NCBI RefSeq assembly: GCF_030123105.1
Contig: NZ_CP126095.1
Location: 4,340,001-4,404,000 of the forward strand
Direction: 5' to 3'
DNA: 64,000 nucleotides
Source: Paenibacillus sp. G2S3
GTDB taxonomy: Bacteria > Bacillota > Bacilli > Paenibacillales > Paenibacillaceae
Within the stretch, counting starts at the first letter, position 1, and each line of letters begins with the position of its first letter. Both the position numbers and the translations under genes were made by a program. This document shows, piece after piece, positions 52,476 to 61,243 of this stretch. The notes beneath the pieces are model-generated. The model worked only from the letters and a program-made list of their open reading frames with translations. It had not been told where the DNA came from and did not search any database.

Positions 52476-53309
52476 CTAAACTCCATGGACATTTTTGCTC
52501 TGAAATTCTGAAGGGCTGATGCCTGTCATTCTTTTGAAAATCCTACTGAAATAAAATTCATCCGTAAATCCAAGGGTTTGCGCAACTTCTTTAATTTTTA
52601 TATCCCCTTCGAGGATCAGCTCTTTCGCTTTATCAATTTTCATTTTATTAAAGAACTCAATAATCGAATAACCTGTGATGTCTTTGAACGCTCTCGACAA
52701 ATAAGCAGGTGAAAGCTGTACCAAATCTGACAATTCGCTCAAGCTGACTTTTTTATTGATCTTTTGATGCATATAATTAATGATTTTTTCCACCTTTAAT
52801 GAAGTGGAGTAATTTTGACTTTGTTTTTGTGTATTTTGAGCAATCGCGATGATTAGCTGCTGTAATAACGTCTTTGCTACAAATTCATAGCCTGGGAGTT
52901 TTGTATTCCAGCTCTGAATCATTCTTCCGAAAATATCTTCCACCTGATAATAATCCTTTAATTCGGTTACAGCTTGTAGATGGAGTGTTTCTACATTGCC
53001 ATTAATACCCCATTCTCCTTCATTCATACTCACCTTCGCATAATTGAAATGAACGGAGAGAAAGCATAAGGGATCTTCTGCATCTATTTCTATAGAATGC
53101 TTAACATCTGGACAAATGTAGAATAACATCCCTGCTTTAAAAGAATGTCGTTTTCGATCAATCATAAAACTTCCCTTCCCACCCGTCACTAAGATGAGTT
53201 CATGATGCTGCAGGGTTCTGACTATTTTTTTGGAAATTCGCTTGGCGTCATTCGAGTTATGCCTGTAATTACAATATAGAATGTGGAAAAAAAGATTATT
53301 TATATTCAT
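52476..53309 (-). CDS. AraC family transcriptional regulator
   Basis: N-terminal cupin (ELILVTGGKGSFMIDRKRHS; ICPDVKHSIEID) and C-terminal AraC double HTH (LSDLVQLSPAYLSRAFKDIT; VAQTLGFTDEFYFSRIFKR). The frame is open to 53348, but GGAGG lies five bases before the ATG at 53309 (277 residues). It is 73 bases upstream of the MFS exporter gene on the same strand, a plausible target. Confidence 0.92.
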   Translation of the reverse strand: MNINNLFFHILYCNYRHNSNDAKRISKKIVRTLQHHELILVTGGKGSFMIDRKRHSFKAGMLFYICPDVKHSIEIDAEDPLCFLSVHFNYAKVSMNEGEWGINGNVETLHLQAVTELKDYYQVEDIFGRMIQSWNTKLPGYEFVAKTLLQQLIIAIAQNTQKQSQNYSTSLKVEKIINYMHQKINKKVSLSELSDLVQLSPAYLSRAFKDITGYSIIEFFNKMKIDKAKELILEGDIKIKEVAQTLGFTDEFYFSRIFKRMTGISPSEFQSKNVHGV

Positions 53310-53367
53310 AAAATCCTCCAGCAAGCTCAGTTCTGCAACATAACCCATTATTCAACGGATAAAAAAA

Positions 53368-53387
53368 ACACTAACAAGAGTTAGTGT
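53368..53387 (-). terminator. Terminator of the CAP-domain gene
   Basis: ACACTAAC (53368-53375), AAGA loop, GTTAGTGT (53380-53387); on the minus strand a run of eight T includes the stem end. It follows the CAP gene and precedes the AraC gene. Confidence 0.9.
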
Positions 53388-53445
53388 CCTTTATTCGTTA
53401 TTGTATTCTTTAATTCTGAAAATCGCAAAAATAGTTCAATCCGGA

Positions 53446-53961
53446 TTAGGGTCTCTGAATGAATAGCTGTGTCCAATAATGTTGATATCGACTAGTAGAT
53501 GTTCCTCCTACATAACCAACCCCAATATCCGTAAAGCGAGGATCCAAAATATTAGCTCTATGGCCAGGGCTATTCATCCACGATCTCATTACTGCTTCAG
53601 GTGTGGCTTGGCCTTCCGCAATATTTTCTCCATAAGCACGCCATGCCACTCCAAATCGATCTAACATTTGAGAGGGGGTACCATAGGTTGGGGAGGTATG
53701 GCTAAAATAATTATTATCCCTCATATCTCTTGATTTCAAAACAGCAAGATCAGTAAGCCGAGAATTAAGAGTTAAAGCAGCAATTCCTCTACTTGTCCGT
53801 TCCTCGTTGACTAATCGAAAGACTTGTAACTCAAATGCGTTAGCTTGTCTAATATGAATCCTTGGCTGCCCTACTCTTTTCGTCACGGGACTACGTTTCG
53901 CTTTTACTCCTTTACTCAAAGAACTCTTAACTCTTCTGATTGAAGATATTCTTTGCTTCAT
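53446..53961 (-). CDS. CAP (SCP/PR1) domain protein, YkwD-like
   Basis: A 171-residue protein with a CAP domain (about 42-170). It has the VNEERTSRGIAALTLNSRL start, His in YFSHTSPTYGTP, GENIAEGQ, and the PGHRANILDPRFTDIGVG signature. Such proteins occur in spore coats and cell walls, and their enzymatic role is unproven. There is no signal peptide; the N-terminal 40 residues are highly basic (RRVKSSLSKGVKAKRSP), which may aid binding to spore or anionic polymers. GGAGGG is correctly spaced before the ATG. It is a monocistronic gene with its own terminator. Confidence 0.9.
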   Translation of the reverse strand: MKQRISSIRRVKSSLSKGVKAKRSPVTKRVGQPRIHIRQANAFELQVFRLVNEERTSRGIAALTLNSRLTDLAVLKSRDMRDNNYFSHTSPTYGTPSQMLDRFGVAWRAYGENIAEGQATPEAVMRSWMNSPGHRANILDPRFTDIGVGYVGGTSTSRYQHYWTQLFIQRP

Positions 53962-54101
53962 GCTTTTCCCTCCTACAATGTATTTATAACAATATATTGT
54001 GGAAGAGGTCTTTACGCTTGTACCAAAGTCTATAAATATATTTAATTGATATTTATTTGTGAGCTAGCGCCAAGGAATTATTAACTTGATTTTTCTTTAC
54101 C

Positions 54102-54163
54102 TTGACATGCGTTAGTTACTTTATGTTAATATAAATAAACGATAACGTTGATATATCATCTAT
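54102..54163 (+). promoter_or_regulatory. marR promoter with first copy of the MarR operator candidate
   Basis: TTGACA (54102-54107) and GTTAAT (54125-54130) have a 17-bp spacer. GTTGATATATCATCTAT (54147-54163) lies just downstream of the predicted start and recurs with one change before the exporter gene. Confidence 0.6.
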
Positions 54164-54184
54164 ATTTAAATTAGGAGAGATCAG

Positions 54185-54610
54185 ATGGATTCAAAAGACC
54201 CGCTAGGCTTAGTTATTCGCGATTTGCATTTAGAAATAGCCAATTATTTAACAAAATTGCTTGCACCAGTTCGACTTGCGCCTGAACAACATTTACTTAT
54301 GGCTTTGTTGCTTGAGAAAGAAGGTCTATCTCAGAACGAGATTGCTACTAAACTTGGAAAGGACAAAGCTAGTATTGCCCGAATGATCGCTAGCTTAGAG
54401 AATAAGGGTTACATTCATAAAGTAACAAGTAAGCAAGATCGTCGTTCGGTAAATGTTTTTGTCACAGAAGAGGGCAGGACATTAGAGACTACAATCAATG
54501 AGGTAACGATCAGATTGAACGAAATTATTGCGACAGGATTATCTCCTGCGGAGTACTCAACGTTAAAGACTTTGTTAACTCGTGTGCAGAATAATGTAAG
54601 AGATGCATAA
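54185..54610 (+). CDS. MarR family transcriptional regulator
   Basis: A 141-residue winged-helix regulator (LSQNEIATKLGKDKASIARM recognition region; KQDRRSVNVFVTEEGR wing). AGGAGAG is upstream of the ATG. It lies 82 bases before a DHA2-type drug exporter on the same strand. A shared 17-bp element in front of both genes suggests that it represses itself and the exporter until a toxic ligand binds. Confidence 0.93.
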   Translation: MDSKDPLGLVIRDLHLEIANYLTKLLAPVRLAPEQHLLMALLLEKEGLSQNEIATKLGKDKASIARMIASLENKGYIHKVTSKQDRRSVNVFVTEEGRTLETTINEVTIRLNEIIATGLSPAEYSTLKTLLTRVQNNVRDA

Positions 54611-54627
54611 AGCATTTTCGCCCTATA

Positions 54628-54657
54628 GTTGACATATCATCTATTCTACAAAATAAT
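54628..54657 (+). promoter_or_regulatory. Exporter promoter overlapped by second MarR operator copy
   Basis: TTGACA (54629-54634), a 17-bp spacer and AATAAT (54652-54657) form a near-consensus promoter. GTTGACATATCATCTAT (54628-54644) contains the -35 and matches the 54147-54163 element at 16 of 17 bases, so a bound regulator would block RNA polymerase. Confidence 0.65.
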
Positions 54658-54692
54658 TCGAATCCATTTCTGAAAAGAGGTTTATCCCTATC

Positions 54693-56102
54693 ATGGAATC
54701 AACAGCAACTGTTCAAGTTAAACGTCCCGCGCTAATGGCTTTCTCACTTATGCTAGGTGCATTCGTCGGGCTATTCAGTGAAACTGCCTTAAATATGGCA
54801 TTTACCAACTTAATGGATGAATTTTCAATTAACGCCTCAACGGTTCAATGGCTAACCACAGGATATTTACTTGTACTAGGAATCCTTGTTCCGATATCCG
54901 CCCTATTAATGCAATGGTTTACTACTAGACAATTATTCACAGCTTCCTTGCTATTATCTATCGTCGGTACTTTAATTGCTGCCCTCTCCCCTAATTTCAG
55001 CTCATTATTAATTGCGCGTTTAGTGCAAGCCTTGGGAACAGGTTTATTGCTTCCCCTAATGACGAACATTATTCTAATAATTTTCCCTGCACATAAGCGC
55101 GGAACCGTCATGGGGATGATGGGATTGGTTATTATGTGTGCACCGGCTATCGGGCCAACTTTATCGGGTTTAATCGTCGATCATTTTGGCTGGGAGTTTA
55201 TCTTTTGGATCAGCTTACCTTTATTATTATTTACATTTGGATTTGGATTAACCTTCATCAAAAATGTAGCCAAAATCTCTAAGCCTAAAATAGATATTTT
55301 ATCCATCCTACTTTCTACTTTCGGATTTGGTGGCATCGTATTTGGATTTAGCAACCTCGCTGATCATTCTTTAAGTGAAATCATTGTCTATCTGCCTCTT
55401 ATCGTTGGTGTGATCAGCTTAATCCTGTTTGTATTACGACAATTTAAATTGGAATCGCCAATGCTGAATTTACGCGTGTTTAAATATCCCATGTTTACAA
55501 TAGGTTTGATTATGGTCTTTTTAGGAATGATGATCATTTTATCCTCTGCCATTTTATTGCCCTTATATTTAAAAGGAGGGTTATTATTATCAGCTACAGC
55601 TGCAGGAGTTCTACTCCTTCCAGGCAGTGTGATTAACGGAGCTATGGCTCCAGTTACTGGGAGAATATTCGATAAATTTGGCCCAAAACTATTGCTGCCG
55701 CTTGGATTCTCAATGGCAACCCTTGCAGGTTTTCTATTTACAAGCAACTCAACTGAAACCAGTAGCCTGACCTTTATTTTAATACACTGCGCAATGTTTA
55801 TCGGATTAGCCATGGTCATTATGCCCGCTCAAACCAATGGCTTAAATCAATTACCCGTGAAATATTATCCGGATGGGGCTGCTGTCATGAATACACTTCA
55901 ACAAATAGCAGGTGCTCTTGGTACAACATTCGCTGTTACGCTAATGTCTAGCGGACAAACACGATTCGCTAATACACATCCAACTGCTGCACAGCCTGAA
56001 ATTTTAACCGCAGGAATTACACATGCATACTTATTTATCGCAGCAATTGCAGGGATCGGATTGATTTTATCCTTATTTGTGAAGCGTATTAGAGTTTATT
56101 AA
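54693..56102 (+). CDS. MFS drug exporter, DHA2 (EmrB/QacA) type
   Basis: A 469-residue exporter with about 14 predicted helices. It shows an N-terminal AFVGLFSETALNMAFTNLMD, TVQWLTTGYLLVLGILVPIS and the antiporter motif MMGLVIMCAPAIGPTLSGLI in helix 5, all typical of DHA2 pumps such as LmrB or MdeA. It is regulated by the linked MarR. AGAGG is 12 bases before the ATG, somewhat long. It probably exports lipophilic antibiotics or its own metabolites. Confidence 0.93.
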   Translation: MESTATVQVKRPALMAFSLMLGAFVGLFSETALNMAFTNLMDEFSINASTVQWLTTGYLLVLGILVPISALLMQWFTTRQLFTASLLLSIVGTLIAALSPNFSSLLIARLVQALGTGLLLPLMTNIILIIFPAHKRGTVMGMMGLVIMCAPAIGPTLSGLIVDHFGWEFIFWISLPLLLFTFGFGLTFIKNVAKISKPKIDILSILLSTFGFGGIVFGFSNLADHSLSEIIVYLPLIVGVISLILFVLRQFKLESPMLNLRVFKYPMFTIGLIMVFLGMMIILSSAILLPLYLKGGLLLSATAAGVLLLPGSVINGAMAPVTGRIFDKFGPKLLLPLGFSMATLAGFLFTSNSTETSSLTFILIHCAMFIGLAMVIMPAQTNGLNQLPVKYYPDGAAVMNTLQQIAGALGTTFAVTLMSSGQTRFANTHPTAAQPEILTAGITHAYLFIAAIAGIGLILSLFVKRIRVY

Positions 56103-56115
56103 TTTTAATCAAAAA

Positions 56116-56144
56116 AGACAGTGGACATAAGCTGTCCGCTGTCT
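56116..56144. terminator. Terminator between the exporter and GNAT genes
   Basis: AGACAGTGGACA (56116-56127) pairs with TGTCCGCTGTCT (56133-56144), with a G-T/mismatch position. Six T follow on the minus strand, so it mainly serves the GNAT gene and may also stop the exporter transcript. Confidence 0.8.
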
Positions 56145-56149
56145 AAATT

Positions 56150-56623
56150 TTAATCCATATATTTTTCATAAAATACTAAGGTTAACTTATCGTTTATTTG
56201 CTTTGTTTCTTCTGTTCGTTTATATCCTACCTTTTCATATAAATAGCAGTTCCTCTGCTCTTGCTCAATACTATCCAGCTCCCATTTTTTCGCGTCATTA
56301 TATCTCTGTTCAATGATTGCAAAAACCTGCTGGGCGATCCCCATCCCCTGGTATTCTGGCATAATAAATACGGGGCTGACACGGTAAGTATTATTTTCCT
56401 TTTTAACAATTCGGACACCGCCCACAGCAATATCAGAATTCTTAATCATATAATAATCTGTAAAAGACTGATTAATTCGATTTATCATTTTTTCTACGGA
56501 TTCATTGGCAGGGCTGGTTTCATAATCCTTATATTTCTCCAGTAATGGCATAAAGGCTTTGACTTGCATCTGATGAATAAATTCTGCATCACTTACGTCT
56601 GCTTTACATAAAGAAATCCCCAT
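56150..56623 (-). CDS. GNAT family N-acetyltransferase
   Basis: A 157-residue acetyltransferase: beta4 (IAVGGVRIVKK), then VSPVFIMPEYQGMGIAQQVF with the acetyl-CoA-binding Q/GxGxA-type loop, and the C-terminal LYEKVGYKRTEETKQI. The frame extends to 56659, but GGAGGG lies nine bases before the ATG at 56623. The substrate cannot be inferred. It is convergent with the drug exporter. Confidence 0.9.
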   Translation of the reverse strand: MGISLCKADVSDAEFIHQMQVKAFMPLLEKYKDYETSPANESVEKMINRINQSFTDYYMIKNSDIAVGGVRIVKKENNTYRVSPVFIMPEYQGMGIAQQVFAIIEQRYNDAKKWELDSIEQEQRNCYLYEKVGYKRTEETKQINDKLTLVFYEKYMD

Positions 56624-56665
56624 AAAGATGTACCCTCCATTAAAATATATTACTATCAATAAGGT

Positions 56666-57328
56666 TTATAGTTTGTTTTTAGGTATGATATAGAGTGATC
56701 CGTCTTCCTTGTATTCAGCATAAGCAATGTCCTCAACGCATTGATAGCCATGCTCCCTGATCCATTCCTGGATCTGTAACTTATTCATCGGTCTGCCACG
56801 CATCGAATCTTCCAGCAGCCTACCTTTATCAATAACTGTAATGGAAAAAGAGGAAGTCTGCTCCGATTGCTCCTCTTCAGACTTGCGCATAACCGACAGT
56901 GAGCCATTCGTTTCGAGCAGAGCATACTTTACTTCACTTAGAGAAAAAATATTTTGCTGCCGCAGCATGAACAGTAGTTGGGTAAACTCAATATCGTATT
57001 TCTCCATCAAATCCTGATTCACTTTGCCATCGTCAATTAGCAGCACTGTCCGGCCTTCCGCCATGTTCCCGAACTTCACAAAATGGGTAGTTGCCTTTTC
57101 AAACAAATAAGACAAAGCGGTCCAGATGAAAAGCGCAAACAGCAGATGCCAGATCTTCACCTCATCATCATATATCGTATTCCCTACAATTTCACTTAAA
57201 ATCAATGATGACAGGAAATCGAGTGGCGTCAATTGACTAAGCGTCTTGCGACCAGTGATAAAGGTAATGATCCACAAACCAAAGAAACTGATGATCAGTT
57301 TGACACCTATAGTTATAAATATCTCCAT
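56666..57328 (-). CDS. DUF421 (YetF-like) membrane protein
   Basis: Three N-terminal membrane helices followed by the cytosolic DUF421 domain (TGRKTLSQLTPLDFLSSLIL; AEGRTVLLIDDGKVNQDLME; FSLSEVKYALLETNGSLSV). YetF-type proteins occur widely in sporulating Bacillota; some act in spore germination or envelope stress, and the molecular role is unclear. An upstream in-frame ATG (57388) is less likely, since GGAGGTG is seven bases before the ATG at 57328 (220 residues). Confidence 0.9.
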   Translation of the reverse strand: MEIFITIGVKLIISFFGLWIITFITGRKTLSQLTPLDFLSSLILSEIVGNTIYDDEVKIWHLLFALFIWTALSYLFEKATTHFVKFGNMAEGRTVLLIDDGKVNQDLMEKYDIEFTQLLFMLRQQNIFSLSEVKYALLETNGSLSVMRKSEEEQSEQTSSFSITVIDKGRLLEDSMRGRPMNKLQIQEWIREHGYQCVEDIAYAEYKEDGSLYIIPKNKL

Positions 57329-57429
57329 TGCTGCACCTCCAGATGGATTCACACAGGCTTGAAGCCTTTTTACACAAAATCCATTCATGAGAGGTATTAC
57401 ACTTTCCTAATAGAGTATAAACAGTTCGC

Positions 57430-58668
57430 TTAAGTAGGGATAGTTATAAGGAATGTAGTTCCTTTGCCCTTTTCGCTATCGACTTCAATGCTTCCTTTCA
57501 CTTTATCAATGGTACTGTAGACCATAAGCATTCCCAGTCCTGTCCCTTCGGCTTTGGTCGAATAATACGGCTTTCCAAGACGCGATATTTCATCCTTAGT
57601 CATGCCAACTCCGTTATCCTTAATACTGATCATTATATTTTGCTTTTTTTCAAATATATCGATAAATAGGGTGCCGCCTTCTGTGTCCTTCATTGCTTCA
57701 ATACCGTTTTTATACAAATTAATTAGACATTGCTGAATCTGGTTTCGATCATAACTCTTATTTAACGAATTATTAAAACTGAATTGGACCTCTACTTTGT
57801 GCATGGTGGCAAAAGGCATGATGATATTTTTAGTATATTCTGATTCTGCCTCCATGTTGGAGTAAACCATATTGTCGGATTGTGGCTTGGCAAATGAAAG
57901 ATAGTCACTCACAATTTTTTCAGCTCTCTGGAGCTCCTGTAAAGATAACTCTATAAATCCCTTCTCCTCTTGAGTCATCGTTTTCGATTTATTCAACAGC
58001 TGCAAAAAGCCGCTGGTCACCGTAAGTGGATTTCTTATTTCATGTGATACGCTAGCCGCTAACTCGCTGACGACATTTAATCTTTCCGACTGCATAATTC
58101 GATCACGATTCTTAATATTAGTGATAATCTTTTCTATTAAAATCATATTGATAATCATCACTCCGACATGCGTCGTAAAGGCATTTAAGGTGAGAATCCA
58201 GAATTCTCTATTTGACGTTCCCTGTGCAAAACTTAATATAGACAGATAAAATCCCATCGTTAAAAAAGAAATTACAGTTGCCGCGATGACGCGACCTTTC
58301 GAATCTAATTTTAAGAATTTTTTACTATATAGGGGTACTAAAATCAGGATTATCGTTGCAAAAATAAAAGATTGTAATGTGCCCTCACCACCCACATAGA
58401 ATCGATAGATATTTAAAATGATATATAGGGGCAGAACATTCTTATATCCACCAAAAAGTGCCACAATAATAAACGGGACATATCTCAAATCAAATATAAA
58501 GCCAATATCGAGTTTAAAAGGTTTGGCTATACAGAGACACATGGTCACTGCCGACAGTAAAACAAGAATCTTACTATTATAGGCATACGCTCGATTTTCA
58601 AAGAAAATTAGAAAAATTAAGATTGGAAACAATATGAACATAAAATTTAAAAGCAAAGTCTCAAACAA
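57430..58668 (-). CDS. KinB-like membrane sensor histidine kinase
   Basis: A 412-residue kinase. Five or six membrane helices (residues 1-185; 5TMR-LYT-like, with FDLRYVPFIIVALFGGYKNV) are followed by HisKA with ASVSHEIRNPLTVTSGF (His near 208) and HATPase_c (LINLYKNGIEAM, IKDNGVGMTKDEI, GTGLGMLMVYS). The layout and the lack of a partner regulator match KinB-type phosphorelay kinases that control sporulation. The start is TTG at 58666-58668 with AAGGAAG seven bases upstream; an ATG nine codons later lacks a ribosome site. Confidence 0.9.
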   Translation of the reverse strand: MFETLLLNFMFILFPILIFLIFFENRAYAYNSKILVLLSAVTMCLCIAKPFKLDIGFIFDLRYVPFIIVALFGGYKNVLPLYIILNIYRFYVGGEGTLQSFIFATIILILVPLYSKKFLKLDSKGRVIAATVISFLTMGFYLSILSFAQGTSNREFWILTLNAFTTHVGVMIINMILIEKIITNIKNRDRIMQSERLNVVSELAASVSHEIRNPLTVTSGFLQLLNKSKTMTQEEKGFIELSLQELQRAEKIVSDYLSFAKPQSDNMVYSNMEAESEYTKNIIMPFATMHKVEVQFSFNNSLNKSYDRNQIQQCLINLYKNGIEAMKDTEGGTLFIDIFEKKQNIMISIKDNGVGMTKDEISRLGKPYYSTKAEGTGLGMLMVYSTIDKVKGSIEVDSEKGKGTTFLITIPT

Positions 58669-58808
58669 GGGATAACTTCCTTTCAGGCTAGTGTTGCTTA
58701 AATAAAGATTTTGATAACGTACTGGAAAAATACGCTAAAGTAATATTATAAGGAAAGTCCATCCTATTAACTATGTATTTCTCAACCATTTCTAAAATAA
58801 TATTAAAA

Positions 58809-58829
58809 AAAGCACCCTATGGATGCTTT
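58809..58829 (-). terminator. Terminator overlapping the DUF4184 stop codon
   Basis: AAAGCACC (58809-58816), CTAT loop, GGATGCTTT (58821-58829). On the minus strand the stem begins at the stop codon and ends in seven T. Confidence 0.85.
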
Positions 58830-59578
58830 CATGAAGCGCTCATATTCATACGGTTGATGATCGATGCAAATACTATGCCTAAGCACGTCCCTGTTATAGG
58901 TGAAACCACAAGAATACCGATTATATTCCTGCTCGAACTAAAAAGTAACTTCATACTGGTTAAAGCAACCGCTATAACAACTACTGATGTCCAGAACATA
59001 ATTTTTTGTTTCGTAGATACCGCTGGTATTGTCGTTACTGTTTCATGGTGTCGATACAAAGAACTAATTATCATCCAGGTTAGCATGAGTAACCCAAATA
59101 TCGAAAAAGAATGCTGCAGTATTTTATAAAGAGGAAAATTATAAATCATTAAATCTCTTAGCGGGGGATATCGCTCTACAAAATAACCATTAAAATGTGT
59201 AAATCCATCGATGAACACATGTGTTAAGAAACCAATAATTACAGATAGGATAAACACTATCCAGCCCTTAGGATTCAATTTCCACTTGCTTAAGGTATTG
59301 TATGCTCGTTGATCAATATTATAGTTTGAAGGAAGATGTAATACTAAACTCTCCTTAACGATACTATGGAAAATCACCGCGAGGATCGCACATAGGGGAA
59401 TTGCCTGGAAAAATAGTCCTGTTAAAGAATGCCCTATACTTTGATAGGGCTCAAGCATAATAAAATATTCAAAATCAGGTGACATACTTCCTAGTATTAA
59501 GCCTGTAGCACTAAAATATTTTGGTTTCACATATTTAAACGGAAGTGCAAAAATAGGATGAGCAAAGGTAAAAGGCAT
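58829..59578 (-). CDS. DUF4184 family membrane protein
   Basis: A 249-residue integral membrane protein beginning MPFTFAHPIFALPF, the DUF4184 signature. Conserved acidic and His residues occur in LILGSMSPDFEYFIM and GFLTHVFIDGFTH, which resemble metal-dependent membrane hydrolases such as the YdjM/YfhO-like LexA-regulated family. About six helices. The function is unknown. GGAG precedes the ATG. It is 16 bases downstream of the methyltransferase gene, so probably in the same operon. Confidence 0.88.
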   Translation of the reverse strand: MPFTFAHPIFALPFKYVKPKYFSATGLILGSMSPDFEYFIMLEPYQSIGHSLTGLFFQAIPLCAILAVIFHSIVKESLVLHLPSNYNIDQRAYNTLSKWKLNPKGWIVFILSVIIGFLTHVFIDGFTHFNGYFVERYPPLRDLMIYNFPLYKILQHSFSIFGLLMLTWMIISSLYRHHETVTTIPAVSTKQKIMFWTSVVVIAVALTSMKLLFSSSRNIIGILVVSPITGTCLGIVFASIINRMNMSAS

Positions 59579-59594
59579 AACAATCTCCTAATGT

Positions 59595-60302
59595 TTAGTA
59601 TAACTTCTTAGCAACAAAGGTAATACAATCTGTTGTCAGTTTTACAGCTTGTCCTTTTCTATCAATTTCATATTCTAATTGTTTTACAAGTCGTTGTTGA
59701 ACTTCGCATCCAGTGTACTGATCAACTAATAATTCCATCATTTTTTCTGTAGATAAATTCACTTCAAACATTGGATCTAATTCCTGTCCAGTTTCAAGGT
59801 TCACCTCATGTATGTTCGATCCGATTATAATGCAATTGGTCCCATTTGCTTTTGTTCCACAAATCATTTCATTAAGCTTTCTTTCCAATGCCTTTTCCGA
59901 GCTTACATGTTCCAAGGAAGACACTGCTAAAATAATGTCATACTCCTCTTGAGCGATAATGAAATGCTCAATGTCTGATAATCTTGTCACTATAAAGGGT
60001 TCGACCCCAAACTTTTTGCTATTACTCTGCAATTTTTCTATGGCCGACTCCAATAAATCTACGCAAACAACCTTGCCATTCCTATTTTTCATGGATTCCG
60101 CTATGGGTATACTATTCCTACCAATCCCAGATCCTAAATCTAATACACTTAAGTATTCTTGATCGGTATACTCTTCTAAGAGATCGATTACCGTTTGTAC
60201 GGGTCTATGTAGCCAGGAACCTGGCTCGAACAAATTATAACTATCGTAACACATGTCATGATATTTCTTCTCTTCCGTTCTAATATTCGCTACTCTGTCC
60301 AT
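59595..60302 (-). CDS. Class I SAM-dependent methyltransferase
   Basis: A 235-residue Rossmann-fold methyltransferase. Motif I is LSVLDLGSGIGRNSIP (about 51-66), the acidic ribose-binding residue lies in VVCVDLLESAI, and motif IV-like YDIILAVSSLEH follows. The ATG at 60332 overlaps the upstream kinase gene, but GAGGTG is correctly spaced only before the ATG at 60302. The substrate is unknown. It forms a compact operon with the P-loop kinase and the DUF4184 gene. Confidence 0.9.
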   Translation of the reverse strand: MDRVANIRTEEKKYHDMCYDSYNLFEPGSWLHRPVQTVIDLLEEYTDQEYLSVLDLGSGIGRNSIPIAESMKNRNGKVVCVDLLESAIEKLQSNSKKFGVEPFIVTRLSDIEHFIIAQEEYDIILAVSSLEHVSSEKALERKLNEMICGTKANGTNCIIIGSNIHEVNLETGQELDPMFEVNLSTEKMMELLVDQYTGCEVQQRLVKQLEYEIDRKGQAVKLTTDCITFVAKKLY

Positions 60303-60324
60303 ATCACACCTCGAGCTTTCTACA

Positions 60325-60846
60325 TCAAGCATGTTTATTTTTCTCTAGCCGTTCAATTAATTCAATTACCTGACTTCTTGTTTTTAAAATAATGACCTGT
60401 TGATTTTCTTCTATCTGTTCAAGTTTTTTTATTGTGTTCATTCGAGTTCTTCTTTTATAATTCCACACCCATTTAATAAAGCCCCAATCCAATTTTTCTT
60501 TGCACTCTACATTCATATCAGGTCTAGTTTTCTTATGATACATAATTCGCCGTTTGAAAATTCGATATATACACAGGAGTCTTTGCATGTCTAAAAAAAT
60601 AATTAAATCCACTTTTTTAATCCTCATATCCATAGTCCTTGAATAGTTACCATCAATGATCCAATGATCTTCATTCGTAAACTGTTCAACGATTTTATCC
60701 CACTCGTCATTGGGTTTAGGAACCCAATTGGGATTCCAGTAATAAGTATCCAAATGTTTGACTGGAAGATCGAGTATGTTACTGAGCTTTTGAGCTAGGG
60801 TTGATTTCCCCGATCCACCTGATCCAATAATCATTATTCGGTTCAT
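60325..60846 (-). CDS. P-loop nucleoside kinase-like protein (FlaR/topology-modulation type)
   Basis: A 173-residue P-loop NTPase related to adenylate kinases: Walker A GSGGSGKST (8-16), LPVKHLDTYYWNPNW, HWIIDGNYSRTMDMR and LIIFLDMQR. Proteins of this type are annotated as DNA topology modulation protein FlaR, but their substrates are uncertain. AAGGAG precedes the ATG. It ends 22 bases before the methyltransferase start. Confidence 0.9.
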   Translation of the reverse strand: MNRIMIIGSGGSGKSTLAQKLSNILDLPVKHLDTYYWNPNWVPKPNDEWDKIVEQFTNEDHWIIDGNYSRTMDMRIKKVDLIIFLDMQRLLCIYRIFKRRIMYHKKTRPDMNVECKEKLDWGFIKWVWNYKRRTRMNTIKKLEQIEENQQVIILKTRSQVIELIERLEKNKHA

Positions 60847-60920
60847 ATGTTCTCCTTGGATTATAAATTAAGAGATTTCTTCCATGATCATATATATCTC
60901 AACCAAAGAGCGATTGCTTT

Positions 60921-61097
60921 CTATGCATTGCCGAACAATTCTTGTATGTATTCTTCTGACATATACTCTCTAAATTCTTTATCTAACAAATATATTCCTC
61001 TTCTTTAATCCATTGGTATTTAAAAACAGTTCCACAGTCTTCACCTTCTCCAGTGTATTCCCACTTCTCAGGTAATTTTGTTTCTGTAATTAGAAGG
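60921..61097 (-). pseudogene. Decayed C-terminal fragment of a NUDIX hydrolase
   Basis: A minus-strand reading frame from about 61097 encodes LLITETKLPEKWEYTGEGED followed by CGTVFKYQWIKEEEY, the end of a NUDIX hydrolase, and stops at TAG 60983-60985. A shift of frame allows continuation as LLDKEFREYMSEEYIQELFG to a TAG at 60921-60923. The NUDIX box and N-terminal half are absent. Immediately 5', a different frame holds 22 codons from ATG 61158 ending at 61090. The 397-base gap 60847-61243 otherwise holds only a palindrome. I read it as gene debris. Confidence 0.6.
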
Positions 61098-61191
61098 TAC
61101 TCCGTAGTAGCTCCACACCTTCATTATAGAGTTTGGATATTATATCATCATTTTCCATGTTTTGTTGCAATAATCTGCCCACTAACTGAAA

Positions 61192-61209
61192 TAGACTACC
61201 GATCAGTCG
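61192..61209. promoter_or_regulatory. TetR-type operator-like palindrome
   Basis: CTACCGA-TCAG-TCGGTAG, 7-bp perfect arms at 61192-61198 and 61203-61209. ACCGA/TCGGT arms are common in TetR-family operators. It lies in debris downstream of the SDR gene, with no intact TetR gene nearby. Confidence 0.4.
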
Positions 61210-61243
61210 GTAGCCTTGAATAGGGTACACTTTTCTTATAGAA

